Part shown: positions 1 to 8,887 of the stretch, in pieces
How the letters are laid out: every line of letters begins with the position of its first letter
How positions within the stretch are numbered: position 1 is the stretch's first letter
Source of the DNA: Betaproteobacteria bacterium SG8_39
GTDB lineage: Bacteria > Pseudomonadota > Gammaproteobacteria > Burkholderiales > SG8-39
Length of the DNA: 34,356 nucleotides
Assembly: GCA_001303445.1 (NCBI GenBank)
Contig: LJTQ01000015.1
Span: 1 to 34,356 of the forward strand
Reading direction: 5' to 3'
The notes under the pieces: model-generated
Told to the model about the DNA's origin: nothing
The model's database searches: none
The model's input: the letters and a program-made list of their open reading frames with translations, nothing else
Position numbers and translations under genes: made by a program

Positions 1-930
1 GAGGCGCGGCAGGTCCTTGGCGAGTCGCGCGGAGACCTCCGAGAGCTGCACGTCGAGCGTGGTGCGCACGCGCTGGCCGGCGCCGAGCGTGACCCACATG
101 CGCAGCCCGCCGCGCCCGCGGCTGAGCTCGAACGGATAATCCACCCAGGGCTGCCAGGCGGCGAGGTCGGTGCCGCCGAACTCGGCGTACAGGCGCCCGC
201 TCCATTGCGAAGGCACCGTGACGCTGCCGCCCTTCAGCTCGGCGCGCACCACGAGCGCGCTGCCGAAGCCCTCGGGCGGTCGCGCGTTCAGCCCGAGCGC
301 GTGCACGCCGCCCGCGTTGCGCAGGCGCAGGCTCAGCGCGCTCAGCTTGAGCGGCGGTGCACCGCGCTTCACGTCGATCCACTCGATCTCGGCATTGCGC
401 ACCTCGATTTCGCGCTGGCCGAGGATCCACTCGGCGGCGCTGCCGCCGCGCTCGCCCTTGCCGTCGGCGGTGAGCTCGAGCCCGGCGACGTACAGTCGCC
501 CGGCCGCATCGCGCCGTATCGCGAGCCGCGGCGAGTCGATGATCAGCGAGCGCATGCGCAGCTCGGCGAACAGCAGCGAGCGCCAGGAGATGACGTTGTG
601 CACGGCCGGCAGCACCAGCGCCTCGCGTCCGTCGCGATCGTAGACGCGGACGTCGCTCAGGGTGACGCGCGGGCGCAGTCCCTGCCAGTCCGCCTGGATG
701 CCGCCGACGCGCACCGGCAGGCCGAGGCCGCGGGAGAACGCGCCGACCACGACCTCGCGATGCGCTTCGATGTTGGGCAGCACCCAGTAGCGCAGCGCGA
801 GCAGCGAGACGGCGAACAGCAGCAGCGCGAACCAGGCCAGCGTCTCGAGGATGCGCCACAGCCCGCGCCGCGCAGCCTGCGCGCGGCGGCGCGGCGCCGG
901 CGCGGCCTGGGTCGGAGTCTCGGATTGCAT
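1..930 (-). CDS. YhdP/AsmA-like large membrane-associated protein (TIGR02099 type), N-terminal part; runs off the window edge
   Basis: Minus-strand frame from ATG at 930 stays open to base 1: MQSETPTQAAPAPRRRAQAARRGLWRILETLAWFALLLFAVSLLALRYWVLPNIEAHREVVVGAFSRGLGLPVRV...; single N-terminal TM; located next to glnE as is common in betaproteobacteria. Confidence 0.75.
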   Translation of the reverse strand, partial: MQSETPTQAAPAPRRRAQAARRGLWRILETLAWFALLLFAVSLLALRYWVLPNIEAHREVVVGAFSRGLGLPVRVGGIQADWQGLRPRVTLSDVRVYDRDGREALVLPAVHNVISWRSLLFAELRMRSLIIDSPRLAIRRDAAGRLYVAGLELTADGKGERGGSAAEWILGQREIEVRNAEIEWIDVKRGAPPLKLSALSLRLRNAGGVHALGLNARPPEGFGSALVVRAELKGGSVTVPSQWSGRLYAEFGGTDLAAWQPWVDYPFELSRGRGGLRMWVTLGAGQRVRTTLDVQLSEVSARLAKDLPRL

Positions 931-1109
931 CGCGGCCTGTGTTGCCCCACTATTCGCTGTACGGCGCTGACGCTGCATCTCGTCCGGTCCGTACGCCATG
1001 GTCCTTTGGGGCCCTGCGGCGATAGACGTTCTGCAAAATTCGCCGCACTACGTGGTTCCGGACATGCATTTTAAACCCGAACGCCCGCCTGAATTCCGAC
1101 CTTGCCCGC

Positions 1110-3806
1110 GTGAACCCGCCCGTCTTTGACGCGTCCGGCGTGCCCGCCGCGCTGGCGCCCTCGCGCTATGCCGTCGCGCTGCTCGCCAGCCGGCCGGCGC
1201 TCGCCGAGGGGCTCGACGACCCCGCGCCGTTCACGCGCGCCGAGATCGACGCCGCGCTGGCCGACGCCGGCAACGACGACGAAGGCGCGCTCAAGCGGCG
1301 GCTGCGCCAGCTGCGCCAGCGCGTGCTGCTGCGCGTGATGGCACGCGATCTTGGCGGGCGCGCCGACCTGGCCGAGGTCTGCGGCACGATGAGCGCGCTG
1401 GCCGACGCCTCGATCGCCACCGCGCAGGCCTGGAGCGCGGCGCAGCTGCTGCGCACGCACGGCGTGCCGCGCGACGCCAGCGGCGCGGCACAGCCCTTCG
1501 TGGTGGTCGGCATGGGCAAGCTCGGCGGTGGCGAGCTCAACGTGTCCTCGGACATCGACCTGGTGTTCGTCTATCCCGAGGAAGGCGACAGCGACGGCGC
1601 GCGACCGCTGTCGAATCACGAGTACTTCACGCGGCTCGGGCGCAAGCTGATCGCGCTGCTGTCGGAGGTCACCGAGGACGGCTTCGCGTTCCGCGTCGAC
1701 ATGCGCCTGCGGCCCTACGGCGAGTCGGGGCCGCTGGTGTGCAGCTACGAAGCGCTGGAAAACTACTTCATCACCCAGGGCCGCGAGTGGGAGCGCTACG
1801 CCTGGATCAAGGCGCGGCCGATCACCGGCGACGACAACGCCGCGCACGAGGCGCTGGCGCCGATCGTGCGCCCCTTCGTGTTCCGCAAGTACCTCGATTA
1901 CGCCACGCTGGGCGCGATGCGCCGCCTGCACGCGGAGGTGCGGCGCGACGTCGCGCGCCGCGAGCTGGCCGATCACATCAAGCTCGGACCGGGCGGCATC
2001 CGCGAGATCGAGTTCATCGCCCAGGCGCTGCAGCTGATCCGCGGCGGACGCGACCCCGCGCTGGCCCTGCGCCCGACGCTCACCGTGCTCGCCCGGCTGG
2101 CCGAGCGCAACCTGATCCCGGCGCAGGCCCTGCGCGAGCTGTCGCAGGCCTACGACTTCCTGCGCCGGCTCGAGCACCGCCTGCAGTACCTCGACGACCG
2201 CCAGACGCACCGCCTGCCGGTCGATCCCGACGATCGCGCGCGCATCGCCGCAATGTCCAGCGCGCCGGACTGGGCCGCGCTGGAGCCGCAGATCGAGGCG
2301 GTGCGCGCGAGCGTGACGCAGCAGTTCCAGGCGACGCTCGCCGAGTCGGAGGAAGGCACCGGGCCCGCCGTCTGGCAGGACGATCGCGACGCGGTGGTGC
2401 GCGCGCTCGCCGCGCTCGGCTATCGCGACGCCGACGCCGCCGCTGCGCGGCTGATGTCGATCCGCGCGAGCCAGCGCTACGCGCTGCTGCCGACCGACTC
2501 GCGCCGGCGCTTCGACGCACTGGTCCCCGCGCTGGCGTCGGTGGCGGCGGACACCGCGGACCCGGACACCACGCTGACCCGCGGGCTCGATCTGATCGAG
2601 GCGATCGCGCGGCGCGCGGCCTATCTCGCGCTGCTCGCCGAGCAGCGCGTTGCGCTCGAGCGGGTTGCGCGCATCATCGGCACCTCGAGCTGGGCGGCGG
2701 AGTTCGTCACGCGCCACCCGCTGCTGCTCGACGAGCTGCTCGACGACCGCGTGCTCTACGCCGCGCCCGACTGGCCGGCGTTCGCGCGCACGCTGCGCGC
2801 GCTGGTCGCCGCCGACGCGGGCGACACCGAAGCGCAGATGATCGTGCTGCGCGAGCAGCACCAGGCGCAGGTGTTCCGCCTGCTGGCGCAGGACCTCGCC
2901 GGCCGGCTCAGCGTCGAGCGCCTCGCCGATCACCTGTCGGCCGCGGCCGACGCAGTGCTCGAGGTCTGCCTGGAGACCACCTGGGCCGAGCTGCGCAACC
3001 GCCACCGCGAGGACGCGCCGCGCTTCGCCATCGTCAGCTACGGCAAGCAGGGCGGCAAGGAGCTCGGCTACGCCTCGGACCTCGACATCATCTTTCTCTA
3101 CGACGACGACGACGAGCGCGCGCCGGAGGTCTATGCGCGGCTCGCGCAGCGCGTCAACAACTGGCTGACCACGCCGACCGCGGCGGGGGTGCTGTTCGCC
3201 ACCGACCTGCGGCTGCGCCCGAGCGGCGCATCGGGGCTGCTGGTGTCCTCGCTCACCGCCTTCGAGGAATACCAGGAGAAGTCGGCCTGGACCTGGGAGC
3301 ACCAGGCGCTGACGCGGGCGCGCTACTGCGCCGGCGACGCCGCGGTGGGCGCCGCCTTCGAGGCGATCCGCGAGCGCATCCTGCGCCGCGCGCGCGACCC
3401 GGCGAAGCTCGCCCGGGACGTGCTCGAAATGCGCGAGAAGATGCACGCCGGGCACCCCAACCGATCGACGCTGTTCGACCTCAAGCACGACCGCGGCGGC
3501 ATGATCGACCTCGAGTTCATCGTCCAGACCCTGGTGCTGGCGCACGCCCACGCACACCCCGAGCTGGTCGGCAACCTGGGCAACATCGCACTGCTCGGCA
3601 TCGCCGGCGGCCTCGGCCTCATCCCGACGGCGCTCGCCGCCCAGTGCCAGGATGCCTACCGCGACTTCCGCCGCCGGCAGCACGCGCTGCGCCTGGAAGG
3701 CGCGCAGTACGCGCGCGTGCCGCTGGAGACGGTCGCGGCGCAGGTCAACGCGGTGCGCGAATTGTGGGCGACGGTGTTCGGCGCTTACGCTCGAGCCGGC
3801 CAGTAA
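1110..3806 (+). CDS. glnE: Bifunctional [glutamine synthetase] adenylyltransferase/adenylyl-removing enzyme
   Basis: 898 aa ORF from GTG; two nucleotidyltransferase-type repeats (VVVGMGKLGGGELNVSSDIDLVFVY and IVSYGKQGGKELGYASDLDIIFLYDDDD). Confidence 0.96.
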   Translation: MNPPVFDASGVPAALAPSRYAVALLASRPALAEGLDDPAPFTRAEIDAALADAGNDDEGALKRRLRQLRQRVLLRVMARDLGGRADLAEVCGTMSALADASIATAQAWSAAQLLRTHGVPRDASGAAQPFVVVGMGKLGGGELNVSSDIDLVFVYPEEGDSDGARPLSNHEYFTRLGRKLIALLSEVTEDGFAFRVDMRLRPYGESGPLVCSYEALENYFITQGREWERYAWIKARPITGDDNAAHEALAPIVRPFVFRKYLDYATLGAMRRLHAEVRRDVARRELADHIKLGPGGIREIEFIAQALQLIRGGRDPALALRPTLTVLARLAERNLIPAQALRELSQAYDFLRRLEHRLQYLDDRQTHRLPVDPDDRARIAAMSSAPDWAALEPQIEAVRASVTQQFQATLAESEEGTGPAVWQDDRDAVVRALAALGYRDADAAAARLMSIRASQRYALLPTDSRRRFDALVPALASVAADTADPDTTLTRGLDLIEAIARRAAYLALLAEQRVALERVARIIGTSSWAAEFVTRHPLLLDELLDDRVLYAAPDWPAFARTLRALVAADAGDTEAQMIVLREQHQAQVFRLLAQDLAGRLSVERLADHLSAAADAVLEVCLETTWAELRNRHREDAPRFAIVSYGKQGGKELGYASDLDIIFLYDDDDERAPEVYARLAQRVNNWLTTPTAAGVLFATDLRLRPSGASGLLVSSLTAFEEYQEKSAWTWEHQALTRARYCAGDAAVGAAFEAIRERILRRARDPAKLARDVLEMREKMHAGHPNRSTLFDLKHDRGGMIDLEFIVQTLVLAHAHAHPELVGNLGNIALLGIAGGLGLIPTALAAQCQDAYRDFRRRQHALRLEGAQYARVPLETVAAQVNAVRELWATVFGAYARAGQ

Positions 3807-4306
3807 TCGAACAGGGGCCCGTTCGGGCCGCGGACCGGATCGGCCGCAGGCAGCGGCACGCGCGCCACGGCCTGCGCCGCGCGCGCCGCGTTCGCCGTCG
3901 CGGCGATGCAGGTGTCGGGATGACAGCCCTCGGGGTACGCGCCGACCACGCCGAGGCGGCCCTGCGACGACAGCCGCTTGTGACCGGTGCCCGCGGGCAG
4001 CACGATCACGTCGCCCGGGCGCGCGGTCAGCTCGATCCCGCCCTCGCCGCCGAACAGCACCGTCACTTCGCCGCTGTACACGCCGAGCGCCTCGTGGCCG
4101 TCGCTGTGATAGTGGTGGAAGGCAAACACGCCGTTGCGCCAGGCCGGCGGCCAGCGGTTGCGCGCGAACAGCCGCTCGAACGCGGCCGCCGGGTCGGCGC
4201 CGGCGATCTCGACCGCGCGCGGGTAGACGAGCAACGGCCAGCGCGGATGGTTCGGCACCCGCGCGCGGGCCGGCAGCCGGTGGGCGATGACCGCGGGCGC
4301 GTTCAT
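3785..4306 (-). CDS. Cupin-domain protein
   Basis: 173 aa from ATG 4306: ...FAFHHYHSDGHEALGVYSGEVTVLFGGEGGIELTARPGDVIVLPAGTGHKRL..., cupin motifs. ATGA overlap with the upstream DUF3047 gene. Confidence 0.8.
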   Translation of the reverse strand: MNAPAVIAHRLPARARVPNHPRWPLLVYPRAVEIAGADPAAAFERLFARNRWPPAWRNGVFAFHHYHSDGHEALGVYSGEVTVLFGGEGGIELTARPGDVIVLPAGTGHKRLSSQGRLGVVGAYPEGCHPDTCIAATANAARAAQAVARVPLPAADPVRGPNGPLFDYWPARA

Positions 4307-5112
4307 GGCGCCGCGTACAGCACGATGTCGCCGTAGTAGGCCCGCGCACGGCTGCGGGTGTTGTCGCTGTCGGTCATCAAGCCGATGGCGACGACGTCCC
4401 AGGGCTCCTCGCCGAACGCGCGCCGGTAATCCTCGAGCAGGTTGCGGCGCACGGTGACCCATGCGTCCAGGCCCTGCCGGCCGCTGCCGACCACGATCAT
4501 CCGCACGCGGCCGGTGTGCGCGTTGCGCAGCAGGGTCTCGCGCGGCAGGTCGTTCGCCCAGATGTACATCAGCGTGGCGTAAGGCAGCGCCTGGCCCGAG
4601 AGCGCCTTGGCGAAGCGCAGCTGCGCGCGGTCGGCGAAGTCGAGCTTTTCACGGTCGCCGTGGAACGAGACGATGAGCCGCGCCGCGGCGTCCTCGCGCG
4701 TGGCGATGCGCGGGTCGGCGCCCGGCACCCGCGCCGGCACGCGCCACGCCCATTCGAGCAGCGGGTGGCGGTGCGGATCGACGCGGATCACGCGGTACAG
4801 GCCCGAGGCCGCGCGCTCGGCCTGCGCTTCGAGCGCGACGCGCCCGCCCGCATCGACCAGGCGGTACTCGGTGGCCGGCTTGGACGGCAGAATGATCCAC
4901 GGCTGCCAGTCGGCGGGCAGCGCGTCGCCGGGCCGCGCCGCCGAGAAGCGCGCCACCTCGATGCGCGCGCCGGTCTCGCGCGCGCGGCCCGCGACGACCG
5001 CCGCCGAGGCGAGCAGGCCGTCGTCCTCCGCCGGCGCGTGCAGGCCGGCGCAGCCGCCGAGCAGCAGCAGCAGCATGCCGATGCCCGCTGCACAGCGCCG
5101 GTTCGCCCTCAT
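4303..5112 (-). CDS. DUF3047-family putative lipoprotein
   Basis: 269 aa from ATG 5112; MRANRRCAAGIGMLLLLLGGCAGLHAP lipobox (LLGGC); YIWANDLPRETLLRNAHTGRVRMIVVGSG...DWDVVAIGLMTDSDNTRSRARAYYGDI-like C-terminal DUF3047 pattern. Confidence 0.75.
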   Translation of the reverse strand: MRANRRCAAGIGMLLLLLGGCAGLHAPAEDDGLLASAAVVAGRARETGARIEVARFSAARPGDALPADWQPWIILPSKPATEYRLVDAGGRVALEAQAERAASGLYRVIRVDPHRHPLLEWAWRVPARVPGADPRIATREDAAARLIVSFHGDREKLDFADRAQLRFAKALSGQALPYATLMYIWANDLPRETLLRNAHTGRVRMIVVGSGRQGLDAWVTVRRNLLEDYRRAFGEEPWDVVAIGLMTDSDNTRSRARAYYGDIVLYAAP

Positions 5113-5179
5113 CGTCCACCCTCTTTTTTGCACCCTCGCTAGAATAGCGGTTTCCTTCCCCCCTTCGGAGACACACGGT

Positions 5180-6154
5180 ATGTCCGCCTCGATGGCCGAC
5201 CGCGACGGCTGGATCTGGCACGACGGCAAGCTCGTGCCCTGGCGATCCGCCACCACCCACGTGCTGACGCACTCGCTGCACTACGGGCTCGCGGTATTCG
5301 AGGGCGTGCGCGCCTACAAGACCGTCGAGGGCACTGCGATCTTCCGCCTCAAGGAGCACACCGAGCGGATGTTCACCTCGGCGCACATCTACATGATGAA
5401 GATCCCCTACACGCGCGAGCAGCTGATGCGCGCGCAGGTCGAGGTGGTGCAGGCCAACGGTCACGAATCCTGCTACATCCGGCCGATCGCGTTCTACGGC
5501 TCCGAGAAGATGGGCGTGTCGCCGATCGGCGCGCGCGTGCACGTGGCGATCGCCGCCTGGCCCTGGGGCGCCTACCTCGGGCCGGAGGCGCTGGAGAAGG
5601 GCATTCGCGTGAAGACCTCCTCTTACCAGCGCCACCACGTCAACGTGACGATGGCGCGCGCCAAGATGTCGGGCACCTACCCGAACTCGGTGCTGGCGAC
5701 GCTCGAGGCGACGCAGCACGGCTACGACGAAGGGCTGCTGCTCGACGTCGAGGGCTATGTCGCCGAAGGCGCGGGGGAGAACCTGTTCATCGTCAAGAAT
5801 GGCAGGCTCTACGAGCCGGAGATCACCTCGGCGCTGGTCGGCATCACGCGCAGCTCGGTGATCGAGCTGGCCGCGGGCCTGGGCATGGAAGTCACCTCGC
5901 GGCGCCTGACGCGCGACGACGTCTACATCGCCGACGAAGCCTTCTTCACCGGCACGGCGGCCGAAGTGACGCCGATCCGCGAGCTCGACGGCCGCCAGAT
6001 CGGCGCCGGCCGAGCCGGGCCGGTCACCAAGAAGCTGCAGAAGGCCTTCTTCGACGTGGTCACCGGCAAGGACAAGAAGCACCGCGACTGGCTGACCAAG
6101 GTCGACATGAAGAAGGGCGCGAAGGGCGGCGCGGCGAAGGGCAAGCGCAAATGA
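5180..6154 (+). CDS. ilvE: Branched-chain amino acid aminotransferase
   Basis: 324 aa; WIWHDGKLVPWRSATTHVLTHSLHYGLAVFEGVRAY, GTAAEVTPIRELDGR; class IV aminotransferase. Lys/Gly-rich C-terminal tail KKGAKGGAAKGKRK. Confidence 0.95.
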   Translation: MSASMADRDGWIWHDGKLVPWRSATTHVLTHSLHYGLAVFEGVRAYKTVEGTAIFRLKEHTERMFTSAHIYMMKIPYTREQLMRAQVEVVQANGHESCYIRPIAFYGSEKMGVSPIGARVHVAIAAWPWGAYLGPEALEKGIRVKTSSYQRHHVNVTMARAKMSGTYPNSVLATLEATQHGYDEGLLLDVEGYVAEGAGENLFIVKNGRLYEPEITSALVGITRSSVIELAAGLGMEVTSRRLTRDDVYIADEAFFTGTAAEVTPIRELDGRQIGAGRAGPVTKKLQKAFFDVVTGKDKKHRDWLTKVDMKKGAKGGAAKGKRK

Positions 6155-6351
6155 GCATCCACGGCGCCGATACCGCGCGCAGCGTCGAGGTCGACGCCAC
6201 CGACCTGCCGCTGCACTGTCCGACGCCGGCGGCGCCGCTCTGGGCGCGCCATCCGCGCGTGTTCCTCGACGTCGTCAGGGCGGGCGAGATCAAGTGCCCG
6301 TACTGCGGCACGACCTTCATCTACAAGGGCCCGGCGCCCAAGGGGCATTGA
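6151..6351 (+). CDS. Small zinc-finger domain protein (CPYCGT motif)
   Basis: 66 aa, ATGA overlap with ilvE; C-terminal IKCPYCGTTFIYKGPAPKGH, typical of the zinc-finger protein found after ilvE in betaproteobacteria. Confidence 0.85.
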   Translation: MSIHGADTARSVEVDATDLPLHCPTPAAPLWARHPRVFLDVVRAGEIKCPYCGTTFIYKGPAPKGH

Positions 6352-6436
6352 GAGCAGGGGGATCTGCAGCGCCGCTCGATCCCCCCGTACCCCCCGGACG
6401 CCCCGAGCGAGGCGCGTCGCCGGTCCGGAGCAGGCA

Positions 6437-7468
6437 ATGCCGAAACTACTCGTCGTCGCACCGAACTGGATCGGCGACTGTCTGATGGCGCAGCCGCTGC
6501 TCGCGCGGCTGCGCGACAAGCGCCCGGCCCTGCGCATCGAAGTGCTCGCCCCGCCGTGGGTGGTGCCGCTGTTCGCGCACATGCCCGAAGCCGACGAAGT
6601 GATCGCCGCGCCGTTCGCGCACGGCGCGCTGGCGCTCGGCGCGCGCTGGCGCCTGGGTCGCGCCCTGCGTGCGCGGCGCTACGACCAGGCGATCGTGCTG
6701 CCGAACAGCTGGAAGTCCGCGCTGGTGCCGCTGTTCGCCGACATCGCGCTGCGCTCGGGCTACGTCGGCGAATCGCGCTACGGCCTGCTCAACCTGCTCT
6801 ACCGCGCGCCGCGGCCGGCGCGCCCGATGCTCGAGCACTATGCCCGGCTGAGCGAAGCGCCCGGCGCGCCGCTGCCCGCGTCGCTGCCCGCGCCGCGCCT
6901 GCAGGTCGATGCCGCCGCGGTCGCCGCAACCGCCCTCGCCTTCGGCTTCGCGCCGCCGCCGGGACGCAACATCGTGCTCTGCCCCGGCGCCGAGTACGGC
7001 CCGGCGAAGCGCTGGCCGGCCGAGCGCTTCGGCGCGCTCGCCGCCGACCTCGCGGCGCAGGGCGCAGGCGTGTTCCTGCTCGGCTCGGCGAACGACGCCG
7101 CCGTCTGCGACGCGGTCGTGCAGGCGAGCGGCAGTGCCGCGCAAAGCCTCGCCGGACGCACCCGCCTCGGCCAGGCGATCGAGCTGATCGCGGCCGCGGA
7201 TGCCGTGGTGACCAACGACTCCGGCCTGATGCACGTCGCCGCCGCGCTCGACCGCCCGCAGGTGGCGCTGTTCGGCTCATCGAGCCCGGCGCACACGCCG
7301 CCGCACTCGCCGCGCGCACGCGTGGTCTGGCTGCAGCCCGCGTGCAGCCCCTGCTTCGCGCGCGTCTGTCCGCTGGGCCATTTCCGCTGCATGACCGAGC
7401 TCGCACCGCAGCGCGTGCGCGACGAGGTCGCGCAGCTCGGTGTGCTAGGCTCCGGGCAGTCCCACTGA
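6437..7468 (+). CDS. waaF: Lipopolysaccharide heptosyltransferase II
   Basis: 343 aa; MPKLLVVAPNWIGDCLMAQPLLARL, LCPGAEYGPAKRWPAERF, VTNDSGLMHVAAALDRPQVALFGSSSPAHTPP; GT9 family. Confidence 0.93.
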   Translation: MPKLLVVAPNWIGDCLMAQPLLARLRDKRPALRIEVLAPPWVVPLFAHMPEADEVIAAPFAHGALALGARWRLGRALRARRYDQAIVLPNSWKSALVPLFADIALRSGYVGESRYGLLNLLYRAPRPARPMLEHYARLSEAPGAPLPASLPAPRLQVDAAAVAATALAFGFAPPPGRNIVLCPGAEYGPAKRWPAERFGALAADLAAQGAGVFLLGSANDAAVCDAVVQASGSAAQSLAGRTRLGQAIELIAAADAVVTNDSGLMHVAAALDRPQVALFGSSSPAHTPPHSPRARVVWLQPACSPCFARVCPLGHFRCMTELAPQRVRDEVAQLGVLGSGQSH

Positions 7469-7484
7469 TTGCCGCGCGCGCCGC

Positions 7485-7928
7485 GTGTCCACCAAGATCT
7501 TTCCGACCGCGCAGGACGCCGAAACCGCGTTCTACGAGGCGCTCGAGCACGGCGACTACCCGACCATGGTCGCGGTCTGGGCCGAGGACGAGGAGGTTGT
7601 CTGCGTGCACCCGGGCGGCCCGCGCCTGCGCGGCACGGACGAGGTCCTCGCACAGTGGAAGCGCATCTTCGAGGGCGGGCAGCGCCTGCAGCTGCGCATC
7701 ACGAACCAGGTGGTGATCGCCGGCATGATGATCGCCGTGCACAGCGTGCAGGAGAACATCACCATCGAGGGCGAGGGCCCCGCACCGCACCCGGTGGTTG
7801 CGACCAACGTCTACCAGCGCATCGGCCCGGGCTGGCGCATGGTCGCGCACCACGCCTCGCCGGCGCCGACGCCGCCGGCCCCGGCGCCGACGGAAAACCG
7901 GCTGCCCGGAAGCGCGACGCTGCATTGA
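7485..7928 (+). CDS. NTF2/SnoaL-like fold protein
   Basis: 147 aa from GTG; AFYEALEHGDYPTMVAVWAEDEEVVCVHPGGPRLRGTDEVLAQWKRIF pattern. Confidence 0.75.
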   Translation: MSTKIFPTAQDAETAFYEALEHGDYPTMVAVWAEDEEVVCVHPGGPRLRGTDEVLAQWKRIFEGGQRLQLRITNQVVIAGMMIAVHSVQENITIEGEGPAPHPVVATNVYQRIGPGWRMVAHHASPAPTPPAPAPTENRLPGSATLH

Positions 7929-7930
7929 GC

Positions 7931-8887
7931 GTGCACTCTTCGTACCGCGCGCCGTGGTGGCTGCCGGGCGGGCATCTGCAGACCATCGTCGCGGCGCTGC
8001 GCCCGCCGCCGCGTCCGGCGATGACGCGCGAGCGCTGGGACACGCCCGACGGCGATTTCATCGACGTCGATTTCGCCGGCCCGGCCCAGGCCGCGCGCAC
8101 GCTGGTCGTGTTCCACGGCCTTGAGGGCAGCGCCGACAGCAGCTACGCGCGCGGCCTGGCGCGCGCCGCCGCGGCGGCCGGCTGGCGCGTCGCGCTGCCG
8201 CATTTCCGCGGCTGCTCGGGCGAGCCGAACCGGCTCGGGCGCGCCTACCACTCGGGCGACAGCGAGGAGCTCGACTGGATCCTGCGCCGCCTCGCGGCGA
8301 ACGCCGGGCCGCTGCTCGCCGCCGGCGTCTCGCTCGGCGGCAACGTGCTGCTGAAATGGCTCGGCGAGCAGGGCCGCGCAGCGAGCAGCCGGGTCTCGCG
8401 CGCCGCGGCGGTGAGCGCACCGCTCGACCTGCAGGCCGCCGGCGATGCGCTCGACCGCGGGCTGAACCGCCTGCTCTACACGCGCCTGTTCCTCAGTTCG
8501 ATGAAGGCCTCCGCGCGCGCCAAGGTCGCCGCCCACGCGCTGCCGGTGGATGCCGCGCGCGTGCAGGCGGCGCGCACGCTGCGCGAATTCGACGACGCCT
8601 ACACCGCGCCGCTGCACGGCTTTCGTGACGTCAACGATTACTGGACGCGCGCCTCGAGCGCGCCGTGGCTCGCGCAGATCCGCGTGCCGACCCTGGTGCT
8701 GAACGCGAGGAACGATCCTTTCCTGCCGGCTGCCGCGCTGGCGACGGCGACGCACGCGGCGAGCGCAGCCGTACTGCTAGAATCGCCCGACACGGGCGGA
8801 CACGTCGGTTTCCTGGAGGGCCCCTTCCCGGGACGACACGGCTGGCTGGCCCGCCGAGTGCTCGACTTCCTTTCCCAGGACACATGA
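7931..8887 (+). CDS. Alpha/beta hydrolase, YheT family
   Basis: In-frame GTG 7931 (or TTG 7925); YRAPWWLPGGHLQTIVAAL, VVFHGLEGSADSSYARGLARAAAAAGWRVALPHFRGCSGEPN, AGVSLGGNVLLKWLGE. Confidence 0.85.
   Translation: MHSSYRAPWWLPGGHLQTIVAALRPPPRPAMTRERWDTPDGDFIDVDFAGPAQAARTLVVFHGLEGSADSSYARGLARAAAAAGWRVALPHFRGCSGEPNRLGRAYHSGDSEELDWILRRLAANAGPLLAAGVSLGGNVLLKWLGEQGRAASSRVSRAAAVSAPLDLQAAGDALDRGLNRLLYTRLFLSSMKASARAKVAAHALPVDAARVQAARTLREFDDAYTAPLHGFRDVNDYWTRASSAPWLAQIRVPTLVLNARNDPFLPAAALATATHAASAAVLLESPDTGGHVGFLEGPFPGRHGWLARRVLDFLSQDT

Noticed and set aside
1071-4349. 1092-aa minus-strand ORF and other long ORFs opposite glnE
   Set aside because: Arg/Ala/Gly/His-rich low-complexity translation antisense to a clear glnE; long shadow ORFs are expected at this GC content.
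4649-6082. 477-aa minus-strand ORF opposite ilvE
   Set aside because: Antisense of a conserved gene, then shifting into the wrong frame of the DUF3047 gene; no recognisable domain.
6110-6153. Lys/Gly-rich repeat at the IlvE C-terminus (KKGAKGGAAKGKRK) as a separate functional element
   Set aside because: Short basic tails are common in low-complexity C-termini; nothing beyond composition supports a function.
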